The notes under the pieces are model-generated. The model made no database searches. It was not told where the DNA came from and saw only the letters and a program-made list of their open reading frames with translations. From contig NC_092460.1 of NCBI RefSeq assembly GCF_047495875.1, positions 124,001-188,000 on the forward strand: a stretch of 64,000 nucleotides of DNA. Direction: 5' to 3'. The DNA comes from Pithys albifrons albifrons. Taxonomy: Eukaryota > Chordata > Aves > Passeriformes > Thamnophilidae. The position numbers and the translations under genes are program-made. Below, in pieces: positions 9,712-23,034 of the stretch (position 1 is its first letter; every line of letters begins with the position of its first letter).

Positions 9712-11185
9712 CAGGGGGGGTCTCTGGGGATCTGTGGGGGTCCCTAGGGTGTCCTTGGGGGTCTCTGGGGGTGTCTGGGGGTCTCTGGGGGCATCTGAGG
9801 GTCCCTGGCGGGTGTCTGGGCGTCTCTCGGGGTCCCTTGGGGGTCTCGGCGTGTGTCTGGGAGTCCCTGGAGGTCTCTGAGAGTCTCTGGGGGGTCTCTG
9901 GGGGTCCCTGGGGGTCCCTGCGGGTCTCTGGTGGTGTCTGGGGGTCCCTGGAGAGGTCTGGGCGTCTCTGGGGATCTCTGGGGGTCTCTGGGGGCATCTG
10001 AGGGTTCCTGCGGGTGTCTGGAAGTCTCTGGGGGTCCCTGAGGGGTCTCTGCGGGTCCCTGAGGGGTCTCTGGGTGTTTCTGGGGGCCCCTGGGAGTCTC
10101 TGGGGGTGTCTGGGGGTCTGTGGGGGTCCTTGGGTGGTCCCTGGTGATCTATGGAGGGTCTCTGGGGGTCCCTGGGGGGTCTCGGCGGGTGTCTGGGAGT
10201 CCCTGGAGGTCTCTGAGAATCTCTGGGGGGGTCTCTGGTGGTCCCTGGGGGGTCTCTGGGGGGTCTCTGGGGCTTTCTGGTGGTCCCTGGGGGGTCCATG
10301 GGGGTCTCTGGGGGTCTCTTGGTGTCTCTGGGATCTCTGGAGGTCCCTGGGGGGTCTCTGAGAGTTTCTGGGAGTCTCTGAGGTGTCTGGGAGTCTCTGG
10401 GGGTGTCTGGGGGTCTGTGGGGGTCCTTGGGCGGTCCCTGGTGATCTATGGAGGGTCTCTGGGGGTCCCTGCGGGGTCTCGGCGGGTGTCTGGGAGTCCC
10501 TGGAGGTCTCTGAGAATCTCTGGGGGGTCTCTGGTGGTCCCTGGGGGGTCTCTGGGGGGTCTCTGGGGCTTTCTGGTGGTCCCTGGGGGGTCCGTGGGGG
10601 TCTCTGGGGGTCTCTTGGAGTCTCTGGGGTCTCTGGAGGTCCCTGGGGGGTCTCTGAGGGTTTCTGGGAGTCTCTGGGTTGTCTGGGAGTCTCTGGGGGT
10701 CCCTGAGGGGTCTCTGCGGGTTCCCTGAGGGATCTCTGGGAGTTTCTGGGGGCCCCTGGGAGTCTCTGGGGGTGTCTGGGGGTCTGCGGGGGTCCTTGGG
10801 CGGTCCCTGGTGATCTATGGGGAGTCTCTGGGGGTCCCTGGGGAGTCCCAGTGGGCTCTCTGGGGGTCCCTGGGGGGTCTCTGAGAGTCTCTGGGGGTCT
10901 CTGTGGGGTCCCTGGGGGGGCCCTGTGGGTCCGTGGGGGCGTCTGGGAGTCCCTGGGGGGTGTCTGGAGGTCTAGGGGGGTCCCTGGGGTGTCTGGGGGT
11001 GTCTGGGGGTCTCTGACAGTCTCTGGGGGGGTCTCTGGGGGAAACTGGGGGTTCTCTGGGAGATCTCTGTAGCGTCCTGGGGATCCCTGGGGGGTCCCTG
11101 GGTGTCCCTGGGAGTGTCTGGGAATCTCTGGGGTCTCTGGGGGTCCCTGTGGAGTCCCTGGGGGGGTCCTCTGGGGGTCTCTGGG

Positions 11186-11779
11186 GTCCCCAAGAAGGTT
11201 GGCCGAGGGACGGCAATTCGGGCACCGGGGGTCCCCAAGGGGGTTGTCCGAGGGACGACATTTCGGGCACCGGGGGTCCCCAATTGGGGGGTTGCCAAGG
11301 GGCGACATTTCGGGCGCCGGAAGTCCCCGAAGGGGGGGGTTGCCGAGGGGCGACACCTCGGGCGCCGGGGCTCCCCAAGGGGGTTCCCCGAGGGGCGACA
11401 CCTCGGGCGCCGGGGCTCCCCAAGGGGGTTCCCCGAGGGGCGACACCTCGGGCGCCGGGGCTCCCCAAGGGGGTTCCCCGAGGGGCGACACCTCGGGCGC
11501 CGGGGCTCCCCAAGGGGGTTCCCCGAGGGACGGCATTTCGGGCGTCGGGGCTCCCCAAGGGGGTTGCCGAGGGGCGACACCTCGGGCACCGGGGGACCCC
11601 AAATGGGGGGTTGCCAAGGGGCGACATTTCGGGCGCCGGAAGTCCCCGAAGGGGGGGGTTGCCGAGGGGCGACACCTCGGGCGCCGGGGCTCCCCAAGGG
11701 GGTTCCCCGAGGGACGGCATTTCGGGCGTCGGGGCTCCCCAAGGGGGTTCCCCGAGGGACGACATTTCGGGCACCGGGG
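11186..11779 (+). repeat. 45-bp block 2 (about 13 units)
   Basis: Longest class. It includes units with CCCCAATTGGGGGGTTGCC and CCCCAAATGGGGGGTTGCC variants. Same size as the blocks at 17219 and 27408. Confidence 0.92.
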
Positions 11780-12564
11780 ATCTCTGTGGAGGTCTCTGGG
11801 GTGTCTCTGGAGCATCTCTGGTGGTCTCTGGGGTTCTCTGGAGGTCTCTGTGGGATCTATGGGGGTCTCTGATGGATCTATGAGGGGTTCCTGTGGGTCT
11901 CTGGGGTCCTCTGGGGGTCCCAAGGTGGGTCCCTGGGGGTCTCTGGAGGTCCCTGGAGGGTCTCTGTGGGGTCTCTGGGGCTTTCTGGTGGTCCCTGGGG
12001 GGTCCGTGGGGGTCTCTGGGGGTCTCTTGGAGTCTCTGGGGTCTCTGGAGGTCCCTGGCGGGTCTCTGAGGGTTTCTGGGAGTCTCTGGGGTGTCTGGGA
12101 GTCCCTGGGGGTCCCTGAGGGGTCTCTGCGGGTCCCTGAGGGGTCTCTGGGAGTTTCTGGGGGCCCCTGGGAGTCTCTGGGGGTGTCTGGGGGTCTGCGG
12201 GGGTCCTTGGGCGGTCCCTGGTGATCTATGGGGAGTCTCTGGGGGTCCCTGGGGAGTCCCAGTGGGCTCTCTGGGGGTCTCTGGGGGTCTCTGGGGGGTC
12301 CCTGGGGGTCCGTGGGGGCGTCTGGGAGTCCCTGGGGGGTGTCTGGAGGTCTAGGGGGGTCCCTGGGGTGTCTGGGGGTGTCTGGGGGTCTCTGACAGTC
12401 TCTGGGGGGGTCTCTGGGGGAAACTGGGGGTTCTCTGGAAGATCTCTGTAGCGTCCTGGGGGTCCCTGGGGGGTCCCTGGGTGTCCCTGGGAGTGTCTGG
12501 GAATCTCTGGGGTCTCTGGGGGTCCCTGTGGAGTCCCTGGGGGGGTCCTCTGGGGGTCTCTGGG

Positions 12565-12837
12565 GTCCCCAAGGAGGTTGGCCGAGGGACGGCAATTCGG
12601 GCACCGGGGGTCCCCAAGGGGGTTGTCCGAGGGACGACATTTCGGGCGCCGGAAGTCCCCGAAGGGGGGGGTTGCCGAGGGACGACAATTCGGGCACCAG
12701 GGGTCCCCAAGGGGGTTGTCCGAGGGACGACATTTCGGGCACCGGGGGTCCCCAAGGGGGTTCCCCGAGGGGCGACACCTCGGGCGCCGGGGCTCCCCAA
12801 GGGGGTTCCCCGAGGGACGACATTTCGGGCACCGGGG
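12565..12837 (+). repeat. 45-bp block 3 (6 units)
   Basis: Starts with AGGAGGTTGGCCGAGGGACG. Matches 18598-18870 and 28788-29060. Confidence 0.92.
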
Positions 12838-14422
12838 ATCTCTGTGGAGGTCTCTGGGGTTTCTCCGGAGCATCTCTGGTGGTCTCTGGGGTTCTCTGGA
12901 GGTCTCTGTGGGATCTATGGGGGTCTCTGGTGGATCTATGAGGGGTTCCTGTGGGTCTCTGGGGTCCTCTGGGGGTCCCAAGGTGGGTCCCTGGGGGTCT
13001 CTGGAGGTCCCTGGGGGTCTCGGAGGGGTTTCTCGTGATCTCTGGAGGGGTCTCTGGAGGTCCCTGGGGAGCATCTCGTGATCTCTGGGCGGTCTATGGG
13101 GGTCCCTGGGGGGTCCCTGAGGGTCTCTGGGGGTCTCTGGGAGTCTCTGGGGTGTCTGAGGGTCCCTGGGGGGTCTCTGGGGATTTCTGGGGGGTCCGAG
13201 GGGATCCCCAGGGGAGTTCTTTGGGGGTCCCTGGGGGGTCTCTGGTGGATCTTTGAGAGGTTCCTGTGGGTCCCTGGGGGATCTCTGAGAGTCTCTGGGG
13301 GTCTCTGGGGGTCTCTATGAGTCTCTGGGGGTGTCTGAGGGTCCCTGGGGGGTCTCTGGGAGTCTCTGGGGGTGTCTGGGGGTTTCTGGGGGGTCCCAGG
13401 AGATCCCCAGGGGAGTGTTTTATGAGTCACAGGGGGGGTCTCTGGGGATCTGTGGGGGTCCCTAGGGTGTCCTTGGGGGTCCCTGGGGGGTCCCTGGGGG
13501 ATCTCTGAGAATCTCTGGAGGTCCCTAGGGGGTCTCTGAGGGTTTCTGGGAGTCTCTGGGGTGTCTGGGAGTCTCTGGGGGTCCCTGAGGGGTCTCTGCG
13601 GGTCCCTGAGTGATCTCTGGGAGTTTCTGGGGGCCCCTGGGAGTCTCTGGGGGTGTCTGGGGGTCTGTGGGGGTCCTTGGGCGGTCCCTGGTGATCTATG
13701 GAGGGTCTCTGGGGGTCCCTGGGGGGTCTCGGCGGGTGTCTGGGAGTCCCTGGAGGTCTCTGAGAATCTCTGGGGGGTCTCTGGTGGTCCCTGGGGGGTC
13801 TCTGTGGGGTCTCTGGGGCTTTCTGGTGGTCCCTGGGGGGTCCGTGGGGGTCTCTGGGGGTCTCTTGGAGTCTCTGGGGTCTCTGGAGGTCCCTGGCGGG
13901 TCTCTGAGGGTTTCTGGGAGTCTCTGGGGTGTCTGGGAGTCTCTGGGGGTCCCTGAGGGGTCTCTGCGGGTCCCTGAGGGATCTCTGGGAGTTTCTGGGG
14001 GCCCCTGGGAGTCTCTGGGGGTGTCTGGGGGTCTGCGGGGGTCCTTGGGCGGTCCCTGGTGATCTATGGGGAGTCTCTGGGGGTCCCTGGGGAGTCCCAG
14101 TGGGCTCTCTGGGGGTCCCTGGGGGGTCTCTGAGAGTCTCTGGGGGTCTCTGTGGGGTCCCTGGGGGGGCCCTGTGGGTCCGTGGGGGCGTCTGGGAGTC
14201 CCTGGGGGGTGTCTGGAGGTCTAGGGGGGTCCCTGGGGTGTCTGGGGGTGTCTGGGGGTCTCTGACAGTCTCTGGGGGAAACTGGGGGTTCTCTGGGAGA
14301 TCTCTGTAGCGTCCTGGGGATCCCTGGGGGGTCCCTGGGTGTCCCTGGGAGTGTCTGGGAATCTCTGGGGTCTCTGGGGGTCCCTGTGGAGTCCCTGGGG
14401 GGGTCCTCTGCGGGTCTCTGGG

Positions 14423-15017
14423 GTCCCCAAGGAGGTTGGCCGAGGGACGGCAATTCGGGCACCGGGGGTCCCCAAGGGGGTTGTCCGAGGGACGACATTT
14501 CGGGCACCGGGGGTCCCCAAATGGGGGGTTGCCAAGGGGCGACATTTCGGGCGCCGGAAGTCCCCGAAGGGGGGGGTTGCCGAGGGGCGACACCTCGGGC
14601 GCCGGGGCTCCCCAAGGGGGTTCCCCGAGGGGCGACACCTCGGGCGCCGGGGCTCCCCAAGGGGGTTCCCCGAGGGGCGACACCTCGGGCGCCGGGGCTC
14701 CCCAAGGGGGTTCCCCGAGGGGCGACACCTCGGGCGCCGGGGCTCCCCAAGGGGGTTCCCCGAGGGACGGCATTTCGGGCGTCGGGGCTCCCCAAGGGGG
14801 TTGCCGAGGGGCGACACCTCGGGCACCGGGGGACCCCAAATGGGGGGTTGCCAAGGGGCGACATTTCGGGCGCCGGAAGTCCCCGAAGGGGGGGGGTTGC
14901 CGAGGGGCGACACCTCGGGCGCCGGGGCTCCCCAAGGGGGTTCCCCGAGGGACGGCATTTCGGGCGTCGGGGCTCCCCAAGGGGGTTCCCCGAGGGACGA
15001 CATTTCGGGCACCGGGG
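14423..15017 (+). repeat. 45-bp block 4 (about 13 units)
   Basis: Like block 2, but the second variant unit reads CCCCAAATGGGG instead of CCCCAATTGGGG. Preceded by the CTCTGCGGGTC landmark variant. Confidence 0.92.
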
Positions 15018-15823
15018 ATCTCTCTGGGGGTCTCTGGGGTGTCTCTGGAGCATCTCTGGTGGTCTCTGGGGTTCTCTGGAGGTCTCTGTGGGATCTATGG
15101 GGGTCTCTGATGGATCTATGAGGGGTTCCTGTGGGTCTCTGGGGTCCTCTGGGGGTCCCAAGGTGGGTCCCTGGGGGTCTCTGGAGGTCCCTGGAGGGTC
15201 TCTGTGGGGTCTCTGGGGCTTTCTGGTGGTCCCTGGGGGGTCCGTGGGGGTCTCTGGGGGTCTCTTGGAGTCTCTGGGGTCTCTGGAGGTCCCTGGCGGG
15301 TCTCTGAGGGTTTCTGGGAGTCTCTGGGGTGTCTGGGAGTCTCTGGGGTTCCCTGAGGGGTCTCTGCGGGTCCCTGAGGGGTCTCTGGGAGTTTCTGGGG
15401 GCCCCTGGGAGTCTCTGGGGGTGTCTGGGGGTCTGCGGGGGTCCTTGGGCGGTCCCTGGTGATCTATGGGGAGTCTCTGGGGGTCCCTGGGGAGTCCCAG
15501 TGGGCTCTCTGGGGGTCCCTGGGGGGTCTCTGAGAGTCTCTGGGGGTCTCTGGGGGGTCCCTGGGGGTCCGTGGGGGCGTCTGGGAGTCCCTGGGGGGTG
15601 TCTGGAGGTCTAGGGGGGTCCCTGGGGTGTCTGGGGGTGTCTGGGGGTCTCTGACAGTCTCTGGGGGGGTCTCTGGGGGAAACTGGGGGTTCTCTGGAAG
15701 ATCTCTGTAGCTTCCTGGGGGTCCCTGGGGGGTCCCTGGGTGTCCCTGGGAGTGTCTGGGAATCTCTGGGGTCTCTGGGGGTCCCTGTGGAGTCCCTGGG
15801 GGGGTCCTCTGGGGGTCTCTGGG

Positions 15824-15958
15824 GTCCCCAAGGAGGTTGGCCGAGGGACGGCAATTCGGGCACCGGGGGTCCCCAAGGGGGTTGTCCGAGGGGCGACACC
15901 TCGGGCGCCGGGGCTCCCCAAGGGGGTTCCCCGAGGGACGACATTTCGGGCACCGGGG
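15824..15958 (+). repeat. 45-bp block 5 (3 units)
   Basis: Shortest class, flanked by the CTGTAGCTTCC landmark variant and GGTTTCTCCGGAGC. Confidence 0.92.
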
Positions 15959-17218
15959 ATCTCTGTGGAGGTCTCTGGGGTTTCTCCGGAGCATCTCTGG
16001 TGGTCTCTGGGGTTCTCTGGAGGTCTCTGTGGGATCTATGGGGGTCTCTGGTGGATCTATGAGGGGTTCCTGTGGGTCTCTGGGGTCCTCTGGGGGTCCC
16101 AAGGTGGGTCCCTGGGGGTCTCTGGAGGTCCCTGGGGGTCTCGGAGGGGTTTCTCGTGATCTCTGGAGGGGTCTCTGGAGGTCCCTGGGGGTCTCGGAGG
16201 GGTTTCTCGTGATCTCTGGAGGGGTCTCTGGGAGTCCCTGGGGGGTCTCGGCGTGTGTCTGGGAGTCCCTGGAGGTCTCTGAGAGTCTCTGGGGGGTCTC
16301 TGGGGTTCCCTGGGGGTCCCTGCGGGTCTCTGGGGGTGTCTGGGGGTCCCTGGAGGGGTCTGGGGGTCTCTGGGGATCTCTGGGGGTCTCTGGGGGCATC
16401 TGAGGGTTCCTGGCGGGTGTCTGGGAGTCTCTGGGGGTGTCTGGGGGTCTGTGGGGGTCCTTGGGCGGTCCCTGGTGATCTATGGAGGGTCTCTGGGGGT
16501 CCCTGCGGGGTCTCGGCGGGTGTCTGGGAGTCCCTGGAGGTCTCTGAGAATCTCTGGGGGGTCTCTGGTGGTCCCTGGGGGGTCTCTGGGGGGTCTCTGG
16601 GGCTTTCTGGTGGTCCCTGGGGGGTCCGTGGGGGTCTCTGGGGGTCTCTTGGAGTCTCTGGGGTCTCTGGAGGTCCCTGGGGGGTCTCTGAGGGTTTCTG
16701 GGAGTCTCTGGGTTGTCTGGGAGTCTCTGGGGGTCCCTGAGGGGTCTCTGCGGGTCCCTGAGGGATCTCTGGGAGTTTCTGGGGGCCCCTGGGAGTCTCT
16801 GGGGGTGTCTGGGGGTCTGCGGGGGTCCTTGGGCGGTCCCTGGTGATCTATGGGGAGTCTCTGGGGGTCCCTGGGGAGTCCCAGTGGGCTCTCTGGGGGT
16901 CCCTGGGGGGTCTCTGAGAGTCTCTGGGGGTCTCTGTGGGGTCCCTGGGGGGGCCCTGTGGGTCCGTGGGGGCGTCTGGGAGTCCCTGGGGGGTGTCTGG
17001 AGGTCTAGGGGGGTCCCTGGGGTGTCTGGGGGTGTCTGGGGGTCTCTGACAGTCTCTGGGGGGGTCTCTGGGGGAAACTGGGGGTTCTCTGGGAGATCTC
17101 TGTAGCGTCCTGGGGATCCCTGGGGGGTCCCTGGGTGTCCCTGGGAGTGTCTGGGAATCTCTGGGGTCTCTGGGGGTCCCTGTGGAGTCCCTGGGGGGGT
17201 CCTCTGGGGGTCTCTGGG

Positions 17219-17812
17219 GTCCCCAAGAAGGTTGGCCGAGGGACGGCAATTCGGGCACCGGGGGTCCCCAAGGGGGTTGTCCGAGGGACGACATTTCGGG
17301 CACCGGGGGTCCCCAATTGGGGGGTTGCCAAGGGGCGACATTTCGGGCGCCGGAAGTCCCCGAAGGGGGGGGTTGCCGAGGGGCGACACCTCGGGCGCCG
17401 GGGCTCCCCAAGGGGGTTCCCCGAGGGGCGACACCTCGGGCGCCGGGGCTCCCCAAGGGGGTTCCCCGAGGGGCGACACCTCGGGCGCCGGGGCTCCCCA
17501 AGGGGGTTCCCCGAGGGGCGACACCTCGGGCGCCGGGGCTCCCCAAGGGGGTTCCCCGAGGGACGGCATTTCGGGCGTCGGGGCTCCCCAAGGGGGTTGC
17601 CGAGGGGCGACACCTCGGGCACCGGGGGACCCCAAATGGGGGGTTGCCAAGGGGCGACATTTCGGGCGCCGGAAGTCCCCGAAGGGGGGGGTTGCCGAGG
17701 GGCGACACCTCGGGCGCCGGGGCTCCCCAAGGGGGTTCCCCGAGGGACGGCATTTCGGGCGTCGGGGCTCCCCAAGGGGGTTCCCCGAGGGACGACATTT
17801 CGGGCACCGGGG
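17219..17812 (+). repeat. 45-bp block 6 (about 13 units)
   Basis: Copy of block 2 at an offset of 6033 bp. Confidence 0.92.
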
Positions 17813-18597
17813 ATCTCTGTGGAGGTCTCTGGGGTGTCTCTGGAGCATCTCTGGTGGTCTCTGGGGTTCTCTGGAGGTCTCTGTGGGATCTATGGGGGTC
17901 TCTGATGGATCTATGAGGGGTTCCTGTGGGTCTCTGGGGTCCTCTGGGGGTCCCAAGGTGGGTCCCTGGGGGTCTCTGGAGGTCCCTGGAGGGTCTCTGT
18001 GGGGTCTCTGGGGCTTTCTGGTGGTCCCTGGGGGGTCCGTGGGGGTCTCTGGGGGTCTCTTGGAGTCTCTGGGGTCTCTGGAGGTCCCTGGCGGGTCTCT
18101 GAGGGTTTCTGGGAGTCTCTGGGGTGTCTGGGAGTCCCTGGGGGTCCCTGAGGGGTCTCTGCGGGTCCCTGAGGGGTCTCTGGGAGTTTCTGGGGGCCCC
18201 TGGGAGTCTCTGGGGGTGTCTGGGGGTCTGCGGGGGTCCTTGGGCGGTCCCTGGTGATCTATGGGGAGTCTCTGGGGGTCCCTGGGGAGTCCCAGTGGGC
18301 TCTCTGGGGGTCTCTGGGGGTCTCTGGGGGGTCCCTGGGGGTCCGTGGGGGCGTCTGGGAGTCCCTGGGGGGTGTCTGGAGGTCTAGGGGGGTCCCTGGG
18401 GTGTCTGGGGGTGTCTGGGGGTCTCTGACAGTCTCTGGGGGGGTCTCTGGGGGAAACTGGGGGTTCTCTGGAAGATCTCTGTAGCGTCCTGGGGGTCCCT
18501 GGGGGGTCCCTTGGTGTCCCTGGGAGTGTCTGGGAATCTCTGGGGTCTCTGGGGGTCCCTGTGGAGTCCCTGGGGGGGTCCTCTGGGGGTCTCTGGG

Positions 18598-18870
18598 GTC
18601 CCCAAGGAGGTTGGCCGAGGGACGGCAATTCGGGCACCGGGGGTCCCCAAGGGGGTTGTCCGAGGGACGACATTTCGGGCGCCGGAAGTCCCCGAAGGGG
18701 GGGGTTGCCGAGGGACGACAATTCGGGCACCAGGGGTCCCCAAGGGGGTTGTCCGAGGGACGACATTTCGGGCACCGGGGGTCCCCAAGGGGGTTCCCCG
18801 AGGGGCGACACCTCGGGCGCCGGGGCTCCCCAAGGGGGTTCCCCGAGTGACGACATTTCGGGCACCGGGG
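18598..18870 (+). repeat. 45-bp block 7 (6 units)
   Basis: Copy of block 3 at an offset of 6033 bp. The last unit reads CCCGAGTGACG in place of CCCGAGGGACG. Confidence 0.92.
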
Positions 18871-20468
18871 ATCTCTGTGGAGGTCTCTGGGGTGTCTCTG
18901 GAGCATCTCTGGTGGTCTCTGGGGTTCTCTGGAGGTCTCTGTGGGATCTATGGGGGTCTCTGGTGGATCTATGAGGGGTTCCTGTGGGTCTCTGGGGTCC
19001 TCTGGGGGTCCCAAGGTGGGTCCCTGGGGGTCTCTGGAGGTCCCTGGGGGTCTCGGAGGGGTTTCTCGTGATCTCTGGAGGGGTCTCTGGAGGTCCCTGG
19101 GCAGCATCTCGTGATCTCTGGGCGGTCTATGGGGGTCCCTGGGGGGTCCCTGAGGGTCTCTGGGGGTCTCTGGGAGTCTCTGGGGTGTCTGAGGGTCCCT
19201 GGGGGGTCTCTGGGGATTTCTGGGGGGTCCGAGGGGATCCCCAGGGGAGTTCTTTGGGGGTCCCTGGGGGGTCTCTGGTGGATCTTTGAGAGGTTCCTGT
19301 GGGTCCCTGGGGGATCTCTGAGAGTCTCTGGGGGTCTCTGGGGGTCTCTATGAGTCTCTGGGGGTGTCTGAGGGTCCCTGGGGGGTCTCTGGGAGTCTCT
19401 GGGGGTGTCTGGGGGTTTCTGGGGGGTCCCAGGAGATCCCCAGGGGAGTGTTTTATGAGTCACAGGGGGGGTCTCTGGGGATCTGTGGGGGTCCCTAGGG
19501 TGTCCTTGGGGGTCCCTGGGGGGTCCCTGGGGGATCTCTGAGAATCTCTGGAGGTCCCTAGGGGGTCTCTGAGGGTTTCTGGGAGTCTCTGGGGTGTCTG
19601 GGAGTCTCTGGGGGTCCCTGAGGGGTCTCTGCGGGTCCCTGAGTGATCTCTGGGAGTTTCTGGGGGCCCCTGGGAGTCTCTGGGGGTGTCTGGGGGTCTG
19701 TGGGGGTCCTTGGGCGGTCCCTGGTGATCTATGGAGGGTCTCTGGGGGTCCCTGGGGGGTCTCGGCGGGTGTCTGGGAGTCCCTGGAGGTCTCTGAGAAT
19801 CTCTGGGGGGTCTCTGGGGGGTCCCTGGGGGGTCTCTGTGGGGTCTCTGGGGCTTTCTGGTGGTCCCTGGGGGGTCCGTGGGGGTCTCTGGGGGTCTCTT
19901 GGAGTCTCTGGGGTCTCTGGAGGTCCCTGGCGGGTCTCTGAGGGTTTCTGGGAGTCTCTGGGGTGTCTGGGAGTCTCTGGGGGTCCCTGAGGGGTCTCTG
20001 CGGGTCCCTGAGGGATCTCTGGGAGTTTCTGGGGGCCCCTGGGAGTCTCTGGGGGTGTCTGGGGGTCTGCGGGGGTCCTTGGGCGGTCCCTGGTGATCTA
20101 TGGGGAGTCTCTGGGGGTCCCTGGGGAGTCCCAGTGGGCTCTCTGGGGGTCCCTGGGGGGTCTCTGAGAGTCTCTGGGGGTCTCTGTGGGGTCCCTGGGG
20201 GGGCCCTGTGGGTCCGTGGGGGCGTCTGGGAGTCCCTGGGGGGTGTCTGGAGGTCTAGGGGGGTCCCTGGGGTGTCTGGGGGTGTCTGGGGGTCTCTGAC
20301 AGTCTCTGGGGGGGTCTCTGGGGGAAACTGGGGGTTCTCTGGGAGATCTCTGTAGCGTCCTGGGGATCCCTGGGGGGTCCCTGGGTGTCCCTGGGAGTGT
20401 CTGGGAATCTCTGGGGTCTCTGGGGGTCCCTGTGGAGTCCCTGGGGGGGTCCTCTGGGGGTCTCTGGG

Positions 20469-21063
20469 GTCCCCAAGAAGGTTGGCCGAGGGACGGCAAT
20501 TCGGGCACCGGGGGTCCCCAAGGGGGTTGTCCGAGGGACGACATTTCGGGCACCGGGGGTCCCCAATTGGGGGGTTGCCAAGGGGCGGCATTTCGGGCGC
20601 CGGAAGTCCCCGAAGGGGGGGGTTGCCGAGGGGCGACACCTCGGGCGCCGGGGCTCCCCAAGGGGGTTCCCCGAGGGGCGACACCTCGGGCGCCGGGGCT
20701 CCCCAAGGGGGTTCCCCGAGGGGCGACACCTCGGGCGCCGGGGCTCCCCAAGGGGGTTCCCCGAGGGGCGACACCTCGGGCGCCGGGGCTCCCCAAGGGG
20801 GTTCCCCGAGGGACGGCATTTCGGGCGTCGGGGCTCCCCAAGGGGGTTGCCGAGGGGCGACACCTCGGGCACCGGGGGACCCCAAATGGGGGGTTGCCAA
20901 GGGGCGACATTTCGGGCGCCGGAAGTCCCCGAAGGGGGGGGGTTGCCGAGGGGCGACACCTCGGGCGCCGGGGCTCCCCAAGGGGGTTCCCCGAGGGACG
21001 GCATTTCGGGCGTCGGGGCTCCCCAAGGGGGTTCCCCGAGGGACGACATTTCGGGCACCGGGG
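20469..21063 (+). repeat. 45-bp block 8 (about 13 units)
   Basis: Copy of block 4 at an offset of 6046 bp, with one GGGGCGGCATTTCGGGC variant. Confidence 0.92.
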
Positions 21064-21869
21064 ATCTCTCTGGGGGTCTCTGGGGTGTCTCTGGAGCATC
21101 TCTGGTGGTCTCTGGGGTTCTCTGGAGGTCTCTGTGGGATCTATGGGGGTCTCTGATGGATCTATGAGGGGTTCCTGTGGGTCTCTGGGGTCCTCTGGGG
21201 GTCCCAAGGTGGGTCCCTGGGGGTCTCTGGAGGTCCCTGGAGGGTCTCTGTGGGGTCTCTGGGGCTTTCTGGTGGTCCCTGGGGGGTCCGTGGGGGTCTC
21301 TGGGGGTCTCTTGGAGTCTCTGGGGTCTCTGGAGGTCCCTGGCGGGTCTCTGAGGGTTTCTGGGAGTCTCTGGGGTGTCTGGCAGTCTCTGGGGTTCCCT
21401 GAGGGGTCTCTGCGGGTCCCTGAGGGGTCTCTGGGAGTTTCTGGGGGCCCCTGGGAGTCTCTGGGGGTGTCTGGGGGTCTGCGGGGGTCCTTGGGCGGTC
21501 CCTGGTGATCTATGGGGAGTCTCTGGGGGTCCCTGGGGAGTCCCAGTGGGCTCTCTGGGGGTCCCTGGGGGGTCTCTGAGAGTCTCTGGGGGTCTCTGGG
21601 GGGTCCCTGGGGGTCCGTGGGGGCGTCTGGGAGTCCCTGGGGGGTGTCTGGAGGTCTAGGGGGGTCCCTGGGGTGTCTGGGGGTGTCTGGGGGTCTCTGA
21701 CAGTCTCTGGGGGGGTCTCTGGGGGAAACTGGGGGTTCTCTGGAAGATCTCTGTAGCTTCCTGGGGGTCCCTGGGGGGTCCCTGGGTGTCCCTGGGAGTG
21801 TCTGGGAATCTCTGGGGTCTCTGGGGGTCCCTGTGGAGTCCCTGGGGGGGTCCTCTGGGGGTCTCTGGG

Positions 21870-22093
21870 GTCCCCAAGGAGGTTGGCCGAGGGACGGCAA
21901 TTCGGGCGCCGGGGCTCCCCAAGGGGGTTCCCCGAGGGACGACATTTCGGGCACCGGGGGTCCCCAAGGGGGTTCCCCGAGGGGCGACACCTCGGGCGCC
22001 GGGGCTCCCCAAGGGGGTTCCCCATGGACGGCATTTCGGGCGTCGGGGCTCCCCAAGGGGGTTCCCCGAGGGACGACATTTCGGGCACCGGGG
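21870..22093 (+). repeat. 45-bp block 9 (5 units)
   Basis: Contains a unique TTCCCCATGGACGGC variant where other units have CCCCGAGGGACGGC. Confidence 0.92.
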
Positions 22094-22899
22094 ATCTCTG
22101 TGGAGGTCTCTGGGGTGTCTCTGGAGCATCTCTGGTGGTCTCTGGGGTTCTCTGGAGGTCTCTGTGGGATCTATGGGGGTCTCTGATGGATCTATGAGGG
22201 GTTCCTGTGGGTCTCTGGGGTCCTCTGGGGGTCCCAAGGTGGGTCCCTGGGGGTCTCTGGAGGTCCCTGGAGGGTCTCTGTGGGGTCTCTGGGGCTTTCT
22301 GGTGGTCCCTGGGGGGTCCGTGGGGGTCTCTGGGGGTCTCTTGGAGTCTCTGGGGTCTCTGGAGGTCCCTGGCAGGTCTCTGAGGGTTTCTGGGAGTCTC
22401 TGGGGTGTCTGGGAGTCTCTGGGGTTCCCTGAGGGGTCTCTGCGGGTCCCTGAGGGGTCTCTGGGAGTTTCTGGGGGCCCCTGGGAGTCTCTGGGGGTGT
22501 CTGGGGGTCTGCGGGGGTCCTTGGGCGGTCCCTGGTGATCTATGGGGAGTCTCTGGGGGTCCCTGGGGAGTCCCAGTGGGCTCTCTGGGGGTCCCTGGGG
22601 GGTCTCTGAGAGTCTCTGGGGGTCTCTGGGGGGTCCCTGGGGGTCCGTGGGGGCGTCTGGGAGTCCCTGGGGGGTGTCTGGAGGTCTAGGGGGGTCCCTG
22701 GGGTGTCTGGGGGTGTCTGGGGGTCTCTGACAGTCTCTGGGGGGGTCTCTGGGGGAAACTGGGGGTTCTCTGGAAGATCTCTGTAGCTTCCTGGGGGTCC
22801 CTGGGGGGTCCCTGGGTGTCCCTGGGAGTGTCTGGGAATCTCTGGGGTCTCTGGGGGTCCCTGTGGAGTCCCTGGGGGGGTCCTCTGGGGGTCTCTGGG

Positions 22900-23034
22900 G
22901 TCCCCAAGGAGGTTGGCCGAGGGACGGCAATTCGGGCACCGGGGGTCCCCAAGGGGGTTCCCCGAGGGGCGACACCTCGGGCGCCGGGGCTCCCCAAGGG
23001 GGTTCCCCGAGGGACGACATTTCGGGCACCGGGG
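22900..23034 (+). repeat. 45-bp block 10 (3 units)
   Basis: Three units between CTGTAGCTTCC and GGTTTCTCCGGAGC landmarks. Confidence 0.92.

Larger units (their letters stand above)
10383..15860 (+). repeat. About 5.5-kb higher-order repeat, copy A
   Basis: It matches 16417-21906 at an offset of 6034 then 6033 bp, becoming 6046 after a 13-bp deletion near 14275 in this copy. Landmark words, 45-bp block sizes (13, 6, 13 units) and encoded words match throughout. Confidence 0.75.
16417..21906 (+). repeat. About 5.5-kb higher-order repeat, copy B
   Basis: Partner of 10383-15860. Part of it (about 15740-20620) also matches about 25930-30770 at an offset of 10189-10190 bp. Confidence 0.75.

Noticed and set aside
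8429..12832. 1467-codon minus-strand frame, proline-rich
   Set aside because: It is a product of the stop-free 10-bp and 45-bp repeats. Equally long frames overlap it on both strands, there is no non-repeat domain, and the start is arbitrary.
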